From positions 1 through 64,000 of the forward strand of contig MU832158.1 of assembly GCA_029204225.1 (NCBI GenBank): 64,000 bases of DNA, written 5' to 3'. Below are positions 24,288 to 36,522 of this stretch, piece by piece. The notes below the pieces were generated by a model, which saw only the letters and a list, made by a program, of their open reading frames with translations, was not told the DNA's origin and did no database searches. The translations under genes were made by a program, and so were the position numbers. Position 1 is the first letter of the stretch; each line of letters opens with the position of its first letter. The stretch is from Diphasiastrum complanatum (lineage: Eukaryota; Streptophyta; Lycopodiopsida; Lycopodiales; Lycopodiaceae).

Positions 24288-24702
24288 TCAATAATCTCCA
24301 CAGGAACAGAAGCCATCCTTAAAATAACCGACTCAGTTTGCATCCCTTGCAATGATCTTGCGTCTGATAATCTTTGGTAGTGTCAGGACAGTCGTCGTGT
24401 AACTGGAAAATTCTTGTTGTTGCAGATAGGCATCCCAGGGGACATGCCGATGAACCCAAAAGCAATGGCCAGGTGTTCACACGAAGCATTCTCCTTCTTC
24501 TCATCTTCCACGTCATGCAGCACAAAGCTCAAGTCAGCATATACTCTACCTCCATCAACCCAATCAATCTATCGAATTAGCCCGAATCTCATCCCTTTGT
24601 GGATGAGTTGCATCACCTACAAGAAAGGCATGCACCAGGTTGCCAACTTCAATCCAGCTGCGCTCAGGCATTTTTTACAGCCTGCCGCATTGATTTATTT
24701 TA
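24288..24702 (-). pseudogene. Decayed E+/DYW deaminase domain of the PPR gene
   Basis: Immediately after the PPR stop the - strand still encodes pieces of an E+/DYW domain, in changing frames: [20 protein letters not shown] (near 24650), LSFVLHDVEDEKKE, CEHLAIAFGFI, a DDC.DTTK block and FKDGFCSCGDY followed by TGA at 24290-24288, where the family has the final Trp. Known DYW domains have HSEK after the Cys-Glu pair; Ser-Glu-Lys is deleted here, removing the catalytic Glu. The CxxCH zinc block also reads HxxCP. At least three frame changes and several stops separate the pieces. This domain cannot be a functional cytidine deaminase. Confidence 0.88.
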
Positions 24703-27016
24703 TTATCTTTGCTTTGCTACATCATCCCTCTGGCTGGCTGCTGCATAGATGTTTGATAGAAGCACATAAGGTGCAGCATTTTCTGGTTCCAACTTTATAA
24801 CATGGTCAAAGGCACGTCTTCCTATTTCCACATGGTCATGGGTTGTAGCAGCACCAAGCAAAGTCATCCAAACCACAGCAGTAGGCTGGATTGGCATTTT
24901 AGTAATGAAGTCCTCAGCATCAGCTAGGAACCCTGCACGGCCCAGAAGATCGACCATACAGACATAATGATCAATAGCTGGTAAGACACCATGATCTTTA
25001 CACATGGAATCAAAGAGGTGACGACCTTTATTGACTAGGCCAGAATGGCTGCATGCAGAGAGAACACTAACATAGGTCACATCATCAGGCTTTAAGCCTT
25101 CCCTTTGCATTTGCTCCAAAAGTATGAGAGCCTCCTTGCTAAGACCTTGCTGTGCATATCCTGCAATTATTGCATTCCATGACACCACGTTCCGTTCATG
25201 CATGTTGTTGAACACCTGACGCGCATCCTCTATGCACCCACATTTTGCATACATGTCAACAAGGGTGCTCCCTACAATCACATCTGACTCAAAGCCTCTT
25301 TTAATGATGTCCGAATGGAGTTGCTTGCCCTGTTCTAGGGCTGCAATGCTGCCACATGCTTTTAGGAGAACAACATATGTGACAATGTCTGGCTGCACAC
25401 CTTCGTGTTTCATTCGCTCATACAGATCAAGAGCCTCCTTGCCAAGACCCTGCTGTGCATATCCTGCAATTATTGCTGTCCATGACACCAGGTCCTGTTC
25501 ATGCATGTTGTTGAACACCTGACGTGCATCCTCTATGCGCCCACACTTAGCATACATGTCAACAAGGGTGCTCCCAACAATCACATCCGACTCAAATCCA
25601 CTCTTAATGATGTCTGAATGGAGCTTTTTGCCCTGTTCCAGTGCTGCAATGCTCGCACATGCTTTTAGGAGAACAACATATGTGACATTGTCAGGCTGCA
25701 CACCTTCCTCTTTCATTTGCTCATACAGATCAAGAGCCTCCTTGCCAAGCCCTTGCTGTGCATATCCTGAGATCATTGCATTCCATGACACCACCTCTCG
25801 TTCATGCATTCTGTCGAACACCTTGTGTGCATTTTCTATGCACCCACATTTTGCATACATGTCAACAAGGGTGCTCCCTAAGATCGCATCCAACTCAAAG
25901 CCAGTTTCAACGATCTCCGAATGGAACTGCTTGCCCTGTTCCAGGGCTGCAACACTGGCACATGCTTTTAGAAGAACAACATATGTGACAATGCTGGGCT
26001 GCACACCTTCCTGTTTCATTTGCTCATACAGATCAAGAGACTCTTTGCCAAGACCTTGGTCTGCGTATCCTGCAAACATTGCATTCCATGACACGATGTT
26101 TCGTTCAGGCATGTTGTTGAACACACGACACGCATCCTCTACACGCCCACATTTTGCATACATGTCAACAAGGGTGCTCCCTATAATCACATCCAACTCA
26201 AAGCCAATTTTAATGATGTCCACATGGAGCTGCTTGCCCTGTTCCAGGGCAGCAATGCTAGCACATGCTTGTAGGAGAACAATATATGTAACAATGTCAG
26301 GCTGCAAATCTTCCTGATTCATTTGCTCATACAGATCAAGGGCCTCCTTGCCAAGTCCCTGCCGTGCATATCCTGCAATAATTGCTGTCCATGACACCAC
26401 ATCCGGTTCGTGCATGCTGTCAAACACCTTACGTGCATCCTCTATGCGACCACATTTTGCATACATGTCAACAAGCGTGCTCCCTACGATGACATCTGAC
26501 TCGTACCCACTTTCAATGATGTCTAAATGGAGTTGCTTGCCTTGTTCCAGGGCTGAGATCCTGGTGCATGCTTTTAGGACAACAACAAATGCGAACTTGT
26601 CCGGTGCTATGCCTGTCTGTTGCATTTGCTGAAAAAGATTGATAGCCTCCTCACCCTGTCTATGATTGGCATATGCAGAGATGATGGTAGTCCATGAAAA
26701 TACATTGCGTCTAGGCATTGAGTCAAACACTTTGCGTGCATCCAACACACTACCGCACTTGGCATACATGTTAACAAGGGTGTTTCCTAGGATCATGTTT
26801 GAATCAAGTCGCTGTTGAACTATGAGAGCATGCACTTGCTTGCCCTCCGCCAGGGCTTTCCTTCTGGTGCACCCCTTCAGAAGGCAAGCATAGATGTTGA
26901 TAGGAGCTTGAATATTTGCCTGAACCATAAGCTCCAGCATATGCAGTGCTTCTTTTAATCGTCCCTCCTGACAGAGTTTGCTCACATTTCCACCGTTGCC
27001 CAAGGAATTAGCTACC
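24703..27016 (-). CDS. PLS-class pentatricopeptide repeat protein (last exon of PDF-PPR gene)
   Basis: Main exon of a six-exon gene on the - strand: join of 41587-41458, 41350-41268, 28279-28120, 27980-27901, 27289-27144 and 27016-24703. It encodes 21 PPR motifs: one P motif, six L-S-P triplets, then L2 and S2, followed by E1 (VVWMTLLGAATTHDHVEIG) and a short E2 (YVLLSNIYAAASQRDDVAKQ) that ends at a stop. Typical S motifs read GSTLVDMYAKCG; P motifs read VSWTAIIAGYA. PLS proteins usually bind organellar transcripts and direct C-to-U RNA editing. The triplets are nearly identical, suggesting recent internal duplication or conversion. The exon starts with one base completing a Trp codon from the previous exon; no ATG lies upstream in this exon's frame. 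The catalytic DYW end is a pseudogenised tail downstream, so the protein would need a partner deaminase, or may have another role. Confidence 0.92.
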
Positions 27017-27143
27017 CTGCATCACAATGATTCATATAATGACTATAAAAAGAAACATGAAAAAGTCTCACACTGGAAATTTTGAAAGACCAGCAGAAAA
27101 GAAGAGATGCTGTGCTCTCAGCCTAGGTCTCCAAAAACCATAC

Positions 27144-28279
27144 CATAATTTCAATCCACCACCAGATTGTGTCTGACCCACTGTCATAGTGGCCACCTTT
27201 GCTGTAGCACGGGGGTTGTTTAACCGACCTTCAATCCATAGACCCTCGTGTGTACTCTTATGTTCAAAGTCAGGGTACTTTTGATTTGTCTGCATAACAA
27301 TAAACACATAGATCGGCGGACATAACAGCATCAACTTGGAAAATTTGACCATAATAACCAATCAATCAGTCTCTTGTACCATAGTAGTAAAAGAAAAAGT
27401 CCTTTCACAGGGCCCTAATTAAAAGCATTAGCCAAAGAAACCACTTAACAATTTTGGACATGACAACGAATTATTATTCTACAACAAATAATTCATAACT
27501 CATCTCATGAAACATCTAGCCATACAAAAATCTCAATGAACTAGAAGAATGCTTAGTTGCACCAAAAATTGCATTTTTGCAAATAAAAGATTCAACAAAT
27601 GAGGAATAATTCAGTGTAACAAAATCGAAGAAAACCTACTGTCTTCATGCATAGAAACTCCCAACCACAGCTATACAAATGCTTTTAATCCTCATATAAA
27701 TGTGGTATGCTAATACAGACATCCAGTTCATTTTGGATTTTTATGTAGCAGCAAATTACTGTACATCATACCTAACCAAAAAGGGCGATACAGCTTCCAA
27801 ATCATTCAAGCATGCATTAACATGTCTATGAAGCCAGAAATGAACAGGCCAAAGCCATCTTCAAGAGATGTTGCTCAGATAATGTATAGGATAGCCACAC
27901 CTTAATAAATCTGTTGGCCCACCACTCCGATGGATCTGAGAAAACCTTCTGCCAGAGCTGTTCCACTCTAACTACTTTGACTGCGTGCATGCATCATAGT
28001 GTTGGCAAAATATAATTAAGGAACATTCAAACAACTCTGCAAATTCGCCCAACTCCTCAGTCGGGCAATACTAATGAAGAAAGAAATATGCCATCCAACC
28101 AGGAAAAAAAGAAACATACCAGAGGTTTCAGGTTTTAAAAAACTGAATTGCCCCTGTTCTTGACCTTGTACCGTGACAGGTAGCCTGGCACGTACCCAGG
28201 GAGGAGTGAACCTGTCATCAATCCATAGTGCCTTCATTCCAGTACTCCTATGTTTGAAGTCCGGAAATCTTGGATTTCT
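27144..28279 (-). CDS. PDF-motif exons 3-5 of the PPR gene
   Basis: Three GT-AG-bounded exons upstream of the PPR exon: 28279-28120, 27980-27901 and 27289-27144. Exon 3 reads RNPRFPDFKHRSTG...ALWIDDRFTPPWV; exon 4 reads QLWQKVFSDPSEWWANR; exon 5 reads TNQKYPDFEHKSTH and GLWIEGRLNNP. These are the W-rich and PDFKHK halves of the PDF motif, known from the OSB organellar single-stranded DNA-binding proteins. Phases are 0 into exon 3, 1 into exon 4, 0 into exon 5 and 2 into the PPR exon, and every junction keeps the frame. Introns are 139, 611 and 127 bp. The second motif has lost the PPWV end and has PDFEHK instead of PDFKHK. Motif assignment is from memory; transcript evidence would settle the model. 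Confidence 0.75.
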
Positions 28280-28329
28280 CTGAGAAAAGTACTATTGGTC
28301 AACCATCAATATTGTCCTAAAAGCGTTCA

Positions 28330-28598
28330 AGGCATGCAATACTGACACAGAGCAGGAAATCAATCACAGATACTGAGTGCAGAAGTGCAAAAAACATAAT
28401 CACTTAAACCAAGGGTGATCTTGATGATCGATCCTCCCTCATATATGTTCCCTTATAATAGGTGCCCATCAAGAAATGGGTTGATACATTCCAAGAAGCC
28501 CAAAAGTGGGTCATTAGCTTAGTCAAAAGAACAGGGTACACGACCCTTTAAGCACTAAATAATTCATGTTCACGTGAGTTCTAGATGTAAAGTTTACA
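28330..28598 (-). mobile_element. Copia 3' LTR (family D), inside intron 2
   Basis: On the - strand it begins TGTAAACTTTACATCTAG at 28598. It aligns with 40580-40883: shared cccatcaagaaatggg, aagcccaaaagtg and acagggtac blocks. The left limit is approximate. Confidence 0.65.
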
Positions 28599-30170
28599 TT
28601 TCCCAATTCAACAAAAGTCTCTCTCATCTGTCTCCTGCACGTAACAGATTCTATCTCTAGCCAGTAGCTTATTTAACACATCAACAAACATTTCTTCAGT
28701 ACAGCAATACTCACTTTCAATTAAACTTCCCTGCACCAGATCTTTGACAAAGTGGTACTGAAAATCAATGTGTTTACTATGCTTGTGAATTCCTGCAAAG
28801 AAAGATGCACCCTTGATTGTCGTTGAGAACTGCAGGTTGGTCTTTATCCCAATTTTCGACAGAAAATTTTCAATTCACAAATACTCGATGGATCCCTCAC
28901 ATATTCCCATGTATTCTGCTTCCATGGATGAAAGTGCCACTGACCTTTACCTGCAACCTGCTGCATACCCATGCGATAGCTCCTCCTCCACAAATGAACA
29001 CATAGCCATAAGTTGATCTTTTGTCATCGATGTCCTCACCCCAGTCAAAGTCCACATAGCCTGAAAGTGTGAATTCTATCCCTGCATATGTTATCTCTAT
29101 GTCTTGGGTCCCCTTTATGTATTTCGGGATCCCTTTAGCAGCCTGTCAATGTCCTATCCCTGGATTGACAAAAAATTGGCTTAATTTCCCCATGGCAGTT
29201 GCAATATTAACACATGTACATCGCACTACATACCCTATTAAGCTTCTGTATGGATAAACTCCATCTCTAATTGTTCTTTGTTTTGTGGACTCATTTCTTT
29301 GCCAAGTCTTGCCCCACATACCAAGGGTTTTGCTACTGGGTGGATATCACTCATATTGAATTTCCGCAAAATATCTTAAATAAATTTCCCTTGACTCAGC
29401 ATTAACATTTTTTTGTTCCTATCCCTCTTTATTCGTATTCTGAGACAGCAGTAATGTATATCTCCTAAGTCCTTCATGTCAAATCCAGGACCTAACTTTG
29501 TTTCACATTCATTCAACATTATGATACCATTTACATTAAGTGTAGCTACAATTACCTTGCTTGCCTCCCATTTAAAGAAATTACTTGTGTTTGCATTGCA
29601 TCTCTTGAAACCCTCCTTGTTGTAAAATGCTTCAATCCTTACATACCATGATCTAGAAGCTTGTTTTAACCCATAGATGGCTTTGTTCAGCTTGCACACG
29701 AGGTCACTTCCAATAACGAGGCCATTTCCAATCATAGATGGCTTTGTTCACCTTGCACACGAGGCCATTTCCAATCACGAATCTCTCTAATTGGCTCGTA
29801 TATACCTCTTCGTGCAGGTCCCCATTTTAGAAGGGGGTCTTCACATCCATTTGGCATATCTCAAAATCATTGATTGTTGCCCAAGCTAGTAAAATCTTTA
29901 TGTGAGTAGTCCTTTGCTACAATCCTTGCTTTGTATTTGCTTACCCTCTCACCATCTGCATCGTATTTGACGTTGAACAACCACTTCGACCCTATTGATT
30001 TCTTTCCCTCTGGTAAACTGACCAAATCCCAAGCTCGATTTCTCTCAATTGACTGCAACTATAGCCGCTTTCCATTCGTCTCATTACACGCTTTTGACTA
30101 CATCTCTGTAGGTATTGGGTTCTTTGATTGTCTCTTTTGATAAGAACACCATGTGTATGAGTTTATCACT
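28599..30170 (-). pseudogene. Copia element D, 3' half (RT, RNase H), inside intron 2
   Basis: On the - strand: 30058-29867 is the RT start (NRAWDLVSLPEGKKSIGSKW, YKARIVAKDYSHKDF). 29735-29376 holds KLNKAIYGLKQASRSWYV, but the YVDD catalytic site is degraded to an LNVNGI-like string. Next to the LTR (28760-28620) a RNase H tail reads HSKHIDFQYHFVKDLV. It is the continuation of 37886-40519, split by a nested insertion. Confidence 0.8.
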
Positions 30171-30171
30171 C

Positions 30172-31560
30172 TCAATGATCATCTAGGCTCAAAGTATGGA
30201 CTGTATCGGAAATGGAAGGACTTCTAGCATGTTTTCTGATTATACAGCGTTTACATGGAGAATCGGATTTGCAAATTGGTGGCAGATCTTGTACTGAATT
30301 CTGTTTTGACATTTGCTGAATACAATTGGAATTGAGGTGGCCTAATCTGAGATGACAAAGCACATCAGCTGATTCAGAAGTGGATGTAAAGAGCTTGACA
30401 ATTAGAAGAATTGTAGTGGCTGAGTTTGTAAAGATTGCCACTTCTTCTCCCGAAAGCTAGAACTTTTCGAGACTTGTCAAAAATGGTGCAGCCTTGTGTG
30501 TCGAATTCGACCTTCCGACCCAAATCTGTGAATTTGCTAACTGAGAGCAGATTTTTGGTCAGATTTGGAACGTGGAGAACGTTGGTCAGCAACTTGACTT
30601 CACCTCTCTGAAATTCGACCTTGACTGTTCCTTCACCCTGAATAGAATGAGTTGAGTTGTCTCCAAGCTGCACAATTTGAGAGTGGGTGTATGATTTGTA
30701 ATCTTTGAACCAGTCCTTGTGGTGAGTCATATGGTGAGTTGCTCCCGAGTTTAGGTACCAAGAATCGATATCCTAATGTTCTCCGACTTTGGTCAAGAAG
30801 GTTGCTTCATCTTAATCTTGTTGCTGGATCGAAAAACTGATTGAAGCAGAATTTGCGTGTTGTTGGAACTGCTTCTTCTTCGCATTGTTGAATTTTAAAG
30901 TTCTGCAGTTCCTGATAAAATGGTCAGTTCTCTTACAGTATTTGCAGAATAGATTCTGCATAGGCTAGGATGATGAAGAATTCGACTGAGCCAGAATTCG
31001 ATCCTGAGTGAAAATCCGACCCAGACTGCATGTTGCTCCTTTTTTCAAGATAATCCGACTTTGTAGATCTATTTGATCTAAACTTCTGATTTTTGGAATA
31101 TAGAAGTTGAGGATCCGACCCTGAGCCTAAGGAGATTGCAGATTTTCTGACTTCCTCTTGTAGGAGCAATGAAATCACTCTTGAAAGGGTGAGATGCTCC
31201 TGGATCGAAATTGCCAAGACCCAATTTTCATAGGCTTAAGGTAGACTCGATAATGGAGTCATAACAGCATCGGAATCTTCAATAACTGAGCCAGTTGCAG
31301 CCATTTGCTCCAGAAGGGTTTTGAAAGTGATGAGATGGCTCGAGACACTTTCTGCTTCAGACATCTTTATGTTGAAGAATTTCTTCCTCAAATGTAATTT
31401 GGATGTGGTATCCCTGATACCATGGAGAGTTGCTAGGATGTCCCATGCATCCTTAGTAGTCTGAGCAACACTTATGTGAATGATTTGAGTGTCTCTGATG
31501 TTGAGAGTGATGTAGGCAAATGCCTTGCCATCATTAGGATCTATGGAAGAAGAACTCACA
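30172..31560 (-). pseudogene. Copia element E fragment (gag, protease region, pre-integrase)
   Basis: On the - strand: 31560-31236 is gag (GKAFAYITLNIRDTQIIHI, LHLRKKFFNIKMSEAES). 31217-30933 is a Ser-rich gag tail. 30730-30374 is the protease-to-pre-integrase region (NVLHVPNLTKNLLSVSKFTD). 30441-30172 has the LCHLRLGHLNSNCIQQM block. It is nested inside element D and itself interrupted at about 31.56 kb by the gypsy element. Confidence 0.8.
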
Positions 31561-31569
31561 CAGGAGAGG

Positions 31570-31937
31570 AATGACTCTGGATCTCCACCCACAATCCTGT
31601 ACCTGGCTCTACATTCACATGCCACCATATAGGACCAGCGCCCAGCCTCCAGGAGGCCATGCACTCCTCTCACATGCACAGTTGCCACTGTGCATGTGGA
31701 TGTCCCTCATGCAAACTGAGCATGTGGCACACAGGCCCTACCTAACTTGAGGGACCCACCCTTAGCATCTAAGGGTGCCCTCCACTTAGTGGCACTCCCT
31801 ATGAATATAGACCAAGCCCTCTAGATCCTAGTCCCTAAGGGTTATTATCCCGAACTACGGGGCTGAGTGTCACCCCGCCGGGACCCCCTAGGGTCTAACG
31901 AGTCACTAGTATCCTTGTGTTTGCCAATGGCCATAAC
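31570..31937 (-). mobile_element. Probable 3' LTR of the chromovirus
   Basis: On the - strand, the polypurine tract tagggggaggaga is followed by TGTTATGGCCATTGG at about 31937, a classic LTR start after pol. No matching 5' LTR is visible to the right, so the outer limit is uncertain. Confidence 0.5.
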
Positions 31938-31982
31938 ATCTCCTCCCCCTAAAAGGAGCTTTCGTCCTCGAAAGCGATATCT

Positions 31983-33154
31983 TCAAACAAAATCAGGATA
32001 CCTCTTGCGAAGCTTGCTTACAGACTCCCAGGTTGCCTCTTCTTGGGACCCATCCTTCCACTTGACTAAAACTTCTCGAAAGACCGCATGACGAGTCTTG
32101 CGATTTCGGATATTCAGAATTTCCTCTGGTTGATGTGGCAAGGAATCGGGTTCCTCAAAGGCTATTAGGGTGTGTTTTGGGACAATGTCTTCTACTCGCA
32201 ACACCCGCTTCAGTCGACTGACATGAAAGACCGGATGTACCTTTGCGGATTCTGGCAAAGCCAGCTGGTAAGCAGAACTTCCAATTCTCTTAAGTATTGT
32301 GAAGGGACCACAATACCTTGGGGATAACTTAGGACACTTGCATGTGCTTAGAGTGGTAGAGTCTTCAGGAACTTTCAGAAACACTCGATTACCTTCTTGA
32401 AAGACTTGAAAGGTCACATCCCTACGGGTTTTATCCGCATAATGCTTAGCTCGCGCTTGTGCTTGCTTCACATAAGCTTTAGCAATCTTGATCATAGTTT
32501 CCATATCCTCAAGAAACTCCCTAACACTCTGTACTTTTTCCTTCCTAAGCCCTAGGGTCATAGGGGTTCTAGGCTGAAACCCATACATTAGCATGAATGG
32601 ACTATACCCTGTAGTGGTATGTTTAGTGCTATTATAAGCAAATTCCAAAAGCAGAAGATATTCTTCCCAATTGGTTTGCTTTTACTAACATATGCTCGTA
32701 GCATATCTTCTAGAACCTGATTGACCCTTTTTGTTTGACCATCCGTTTCGGGATGATCAGTGGAGCTCATAGACAACCTAGTTTCTAACCTGTTAAACAG
32801 CGCTCTCCAAAAGTTACCTGTAAACTTTGGATCTCGATCACTAATTATATTAGCGGGAAGTCCATATAGCTTATAGATGTTTTCTATAAAAAGCCTGGCG
32901 ACTTCTGGAGCTGTAACGATTTTCTTGGTCGGTACAAACTGCACCATCTTGGTCAATCGGTCTACAACTACCCAAATCGATTCATGGCCTTTACTCGTTC
33001 TTGGTAACCCCACTATAAAATCCATGCTGATACTCTCCCATCTACCACCGAGTATCTCGAGTGGCTGGAGGAGCCCGCCTACTTTGAGACGTTCAGCCTT
33101 TATGGCCTGGCACGAGGTGCACCTTAACACGTACTCTTGTACGTCTTTCTGCAT
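31983..33154 (-). pseudogene. Chromovirus integrase and chromodomain
   Basis: 33154-32588 holds the integrase with a zinc-site CTSCQ, core Asp residues in SMDFIVGLP and SDRDPKF, and Glu in HPETDGQT. A one-base shift near 32.65-32.68 kb leads into 32648-31983 (FAYNSTKHTTTGYSPFMLMY), then AKVHPVFHVSRLKRV and a C-terminal chromodomain-like VLVKWKDGSQEEATWE. The chromodomain places it among Ty3/gypsy chromoviruses. The frame is broken once in the integrase. Confidence 0.88.
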
Positions 33155-33353
33155 ATTAGGCCAATAAAACTTATTCTTTGCAAGAGCATAGGTCCTCTTT
33201 ACCCCAGGATGCCCTGCACTAGGACTGTCGTGACTTTCCTCAAGAATTTGGCGCCTAGGACTTCACTCCTGAATGCCGTAAAACTTAGCGCGCTTACCAT
33301 GGGCATTCGACTCAGGGCATATGCTACCACATTTTAGTGCCCTTTCCAATACC

Positions 33354-34658
33354 TTAGTTGATAGTCAAACTCCTGAGTTGTTCGGCCCAGCAAGCTTTTC
33401 TTCCTTTCAAGTCACTTTGGGAGGAAAGCCACTTGATACTTTCTTGATCAAACACGATCTCAAACTTAGCTCCATAGAGGTAGTGCCTCCATTTCTTAAG
33501 AGCATAGATTATTGCGAACAACTCCTTCTCATAAGTGGAATAATTCAACTGGTGTTTATCCAGTTTCTTACTCTCAAACGCGACTGGACGGTCGTGTTGA
33601 GTAAGAACAGCACCGATTGCCTGATCACTGGCATCGGTCTCTACTATGAATGCTTCATTTGGATCCACTAAACTTAAGACAGGAGCAGTTGCAATTGCAG
33701 CCTTTAGATTTTCAAAGCTCGCTTGTTGTTTAGGCCCCCAACTAAAGTATTTGCCCTTACTCTTGAGTAGGTATGTCAAAAGAGCAGTCAAGAGGGCATA
33801 CTGATGGATAAACCTCCTGTAAAAACCCGCCAATCCGAGGAAGATCTGCAGCTCTTCCAACGAAGTGGGTGCTGGCCACCGCATAATTGCGGCTACCTTT
33901 TCAGGATCCATCCTGATCCCCTCAGCGGAGATAATATGTCCGAGGTAGTGAATCTCTTCCTTGAAGAACTCACATTTTGATTCCTTTGCAAACAAGGAAT
34001 TTTCTCTCAGGACCTGGAACACTTGGCGTAAGTGTTCAAAATGCTCTTCTTTAGTACGACTAAAGACCAGGATATCATCAAGGTAGCTTAATACGAACTT
34101 GCCCAAAAGATGTCTGAACACGTTGTTCATCAACCTCATAAATGTTGCTGGGGCATTGGCTAATCCAAAGGGGAGAACCAAAAACTCGTAATGACCATTC
34201 CGTGAACGAAAAGACGTTAACAGGACGTCATCTTCTTTAATACGTACATGATGATATCCAGACCTAAGATCGATCTTAGTAAAATACTTTGCCCCCTTGA
34301 GTTGATCAAAGATCTCATCAATCCTGGGCAAAGGGTACTTATCCTTAATTGTGAGTTTATTTAAGGCCCTATAGTCTATGCACATACGCATGGACCCATC
34401 TTTTTTCTTAACCAACAAAATGGGCGCAGCCCATGGTGACTTACTAGGGCGTATAAACCCTTTAGCTAAATACTCTTGCAGCTGCCGCTCTACCTCTAGG
34501 TGTTCCGCATGGCTCAACCTATAAGGAGGCTTACTAACAGGTTTAGTCCCGGGTATTAGTTCTATGGGATGATCTACCCCTCTTCTCGGGGGTAAGCTGG
34601 ATGGTAAATCGCTAGGAAAGACGTCTTTAAAATCATTTAAAATAGTTTGCAAACTCAC
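33354..34658 (-). CDS. Chromovirus reverse transcriptase / RNase H (long open frame)
   Basis: A 434-codon open frame. It starts in the protease-RT linker ([20 protein letters not shown]-like), followed by RT motifs: [49 protein letters not shown], the catalytic [10 protein letters not shown], and the thumb LGHIISAEG. RNase H follows with [13 protein letters not shown] and [20 protein letters not shown]. It overlaps no host exon and lies in intron 2 of the PPR gene on the same strand. It ends early in the RNase H tail, where the frame moves. It is the best preserved gypsy coding region in the window. Confidence 0.9.
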   Translation of the reverse strand: MSLQTILNDFKDVFPSDLPSSLPPRRGVDHPIELIPGTKPVSKPPYRLSHAEHLEVERQLQEYLAKGFIRPSKSPWAAPILLVKKKDGSMRMCIDYRALNKLTIKDKYPLPRIDEIFDQLKGAKYFTKIDLRSGYHHVRIKEDDVLLTSFRSRNGHYEFLVLPFGLANAPATFMRLMNNVFRHLLGKFVLSYLDDILVFSRTKEEHFEHLRQVFQVLRENSLFAKESKCEFFKEEIHYLGHIISAEGIRMDPEKVAAIMRWPAPTSLEELQIFLGLAGFYRRFIHQYALLTALLTYLLKSKGKYFSWGPKQQASFENLKAAIATAPVLSLVDPNEAFIVETDASDQAIGAVLTQHDRPVAFESKKLDKHQLNYSTYEKELFAIIYALKKWRHYLYGAKFEIVFDQESIKWLSSQSDLKGRKACWAEQLRSLTIN

Positions 34659-34768
34659 ATCTCTCTCTTTTCTCTCAACAGAAGAAACACATTTCTTTGG
34701 TTATGGAAAAGATAAACTAAGAAAACAAAGAAATACCTTTTCAATTTTTCGTTTCCATACGAGCCGCT

Positions 34769-35182
34769 TCAACTGCACAGAAGAAACAACTGGCGAAGCG
34801 GCACACTTGCATTTCCAACCAACTTAATTTTTTGACCTCTATGAACAAACTCCAAAGTGTTATCAACATAACTACGCACAAGACCACCAGTAGTTTCTAA
34901 CATAAACAACCATTCACGACCAAGTATTACATCTGCCAAGGCCAAGCTCATCACTTGAAAGTCTAAAGTATCTTGATAGTCTTGGATTTGTATGGGAACT
35001 TGTGGAACAAAAGTATCATAAATATCTTTACGCTGACCATCAGCAAGTGTAACTACGTATTGATGATCACTTGGTGTTTGCTCTAACTTCAACTTCTTCA
35101 CCAAAGAATGGTTTAGAAAGTTGTGGGTTGCCCCATCGTCCACCATTATCTGAACTTTCTGGCCATTAATACTTCCTAACAA
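34769..35182 (-). pseudogene. Chromovirus aspartic protease region
   Basis: 137-codon frame with MVDDGATHNFLN, the retropepsin active-site region (D-S/T-G-A in relatives, here DDGA), and VILGREWLF, the second conserved block. It lies between the gag zinc knuckle and RT. Confidence 0.8.
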
Positions 35183-36522
35183 TCGGAAAATAGTATGAGG
35201 TCCGACTGCAGGTTGCCAAATGATAGCAGTAACTGAACAGGTATGTGCCCATTTATATGAGACACGTGAACAGACTTTACCTTGAGGGACTGTCCCAAAG
35301 GCAAAACTTGGACAGTGTGAACTTGCTTCTCCGGTTTCTTAAAAGGACCATTTTGGTTTTTACCGGGAGTTTCGTCAGTGTTCCCTTTATGTTGTACTTT
35401 AGGACACTGACTCTTGTTATGACCTTTTCCCATACAAATAAAGCACAAGTGCTCCCTCTTGGCTCTTTCGATGTCACTTCTCGACAATCTATATCTCTTT
35501 TTGTTCGAAGAATTAGATGTTGGAATTTTTCTCTTCTCTCCATGCTTGGAGCACTCAGGTCGGGTATCTTCTACTACTCTTTTACCTTTTGGGCGAACTA
35601 TGTCAGCATAGGTCTGAGCTAGTGTGGTAGCAGTTTCCAATGTTTTAGGCTTTAAAAGGCCGAAGATATTTTTGGTATTCGGCTTGCAAACCCCGAATGA
35701 ATCCCCTTACCTGATTATAATCATCTAAGTCAGATAATTTCATGGTAGCATCCCGATAACTGGCGATATATTGGGTGAGAGGATGGTTTCCCATAGAACA
35801 GGTTTCCCAATCTTCCCAGTTTCTATCGGTTTCATTTTCAGGTAGGAAATTTTTCTTAAACATATCCTGAAATCTTTGGTTCGGAACCACCTTCCCGTAG
35901 GCTTTTCCCGTCAGGGAGATGCTCGCCTCTAAAGGTCGATCCTCATCAGGAGTTCCTTTTAATCGAAAAGCATCATCATGCTTAACGAGAAAGGCAACAA
36001 CCGAATCTCGGTTACGGTCTTTTTCTTCTCCACCAAAGGTGGGAAGGCGTAAATCTTTAGGTACTACCTTATGGGGTGATGGTGGGACAGATAAATTACT
36101 ACCGTGGATAGTAGGATTCACTCGATACTGTGCTAAAACAACTTGTTTTAAAGCATTAAGACTTGAAACATTATCATGCACTAGTCTTTCAAGTCACAAA
36201 AGCCTTTCATTAGTCTCTTGCTGGGTATTGGCTTGTTCCTCAACAGACTCTTCTAATTTTTTAAGATGATCATAAGTTTCTACTACCACTGCCTAAACTC
36301 AAAAATATTTAATGGTATTTTTTCATTTTCATCTCCCTCATTCATGTCCACATCCTGCATGTCATCATGCAAGGAGGCATTTTGAGAGGGTTCTTGAGTA
36401 GGCGGTAAAAGAGGAACTGACTGGCTCTTTTCTACAGTAGAAGTTCCACGAGGTAGACTAGACATGACTATATCTTCAAGTTCGTCTACAGGAGTATGAC
36501 TCATGTCTACAAAATTAAGCAT
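35176..36522 (-). pseudogene. Chromovirus gag with zinc knuckle
   Basis: On the - strand: 36522-36283 is an acidic N-terminal part. 36181-35645 is the capsid (LRLPTFGGEEKDRN, LTGKAYGKVV, NWEDWETCSM). 35640-35176 holds LCFICMGKGHNKSQC, a CX2CX4HX4C zinc knuckle. Three frames are needed, so it is broken. The 5' LTR was not found beyond it. Confidence 0.82.

Noticed and set aside
24374-24800. + strand open frames over the DYW relic and E region
   Set aside because: Antisense of the decayed DYW tail; no motif of their own.
25232-26632. Long + strand open frames with internal repeats (Tyr-Met-Ser-Thr-Arg-Val-Leu-type units)
   Set aside because: They are the antisense shadow of the repeated PPR exon; the - strand has the family motifs and splice sites.
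27017-27361. Independent 97-codon gene on the - strand
   Set aside because: Its useful part is exon 5 with splice sites; the remainder is intron.
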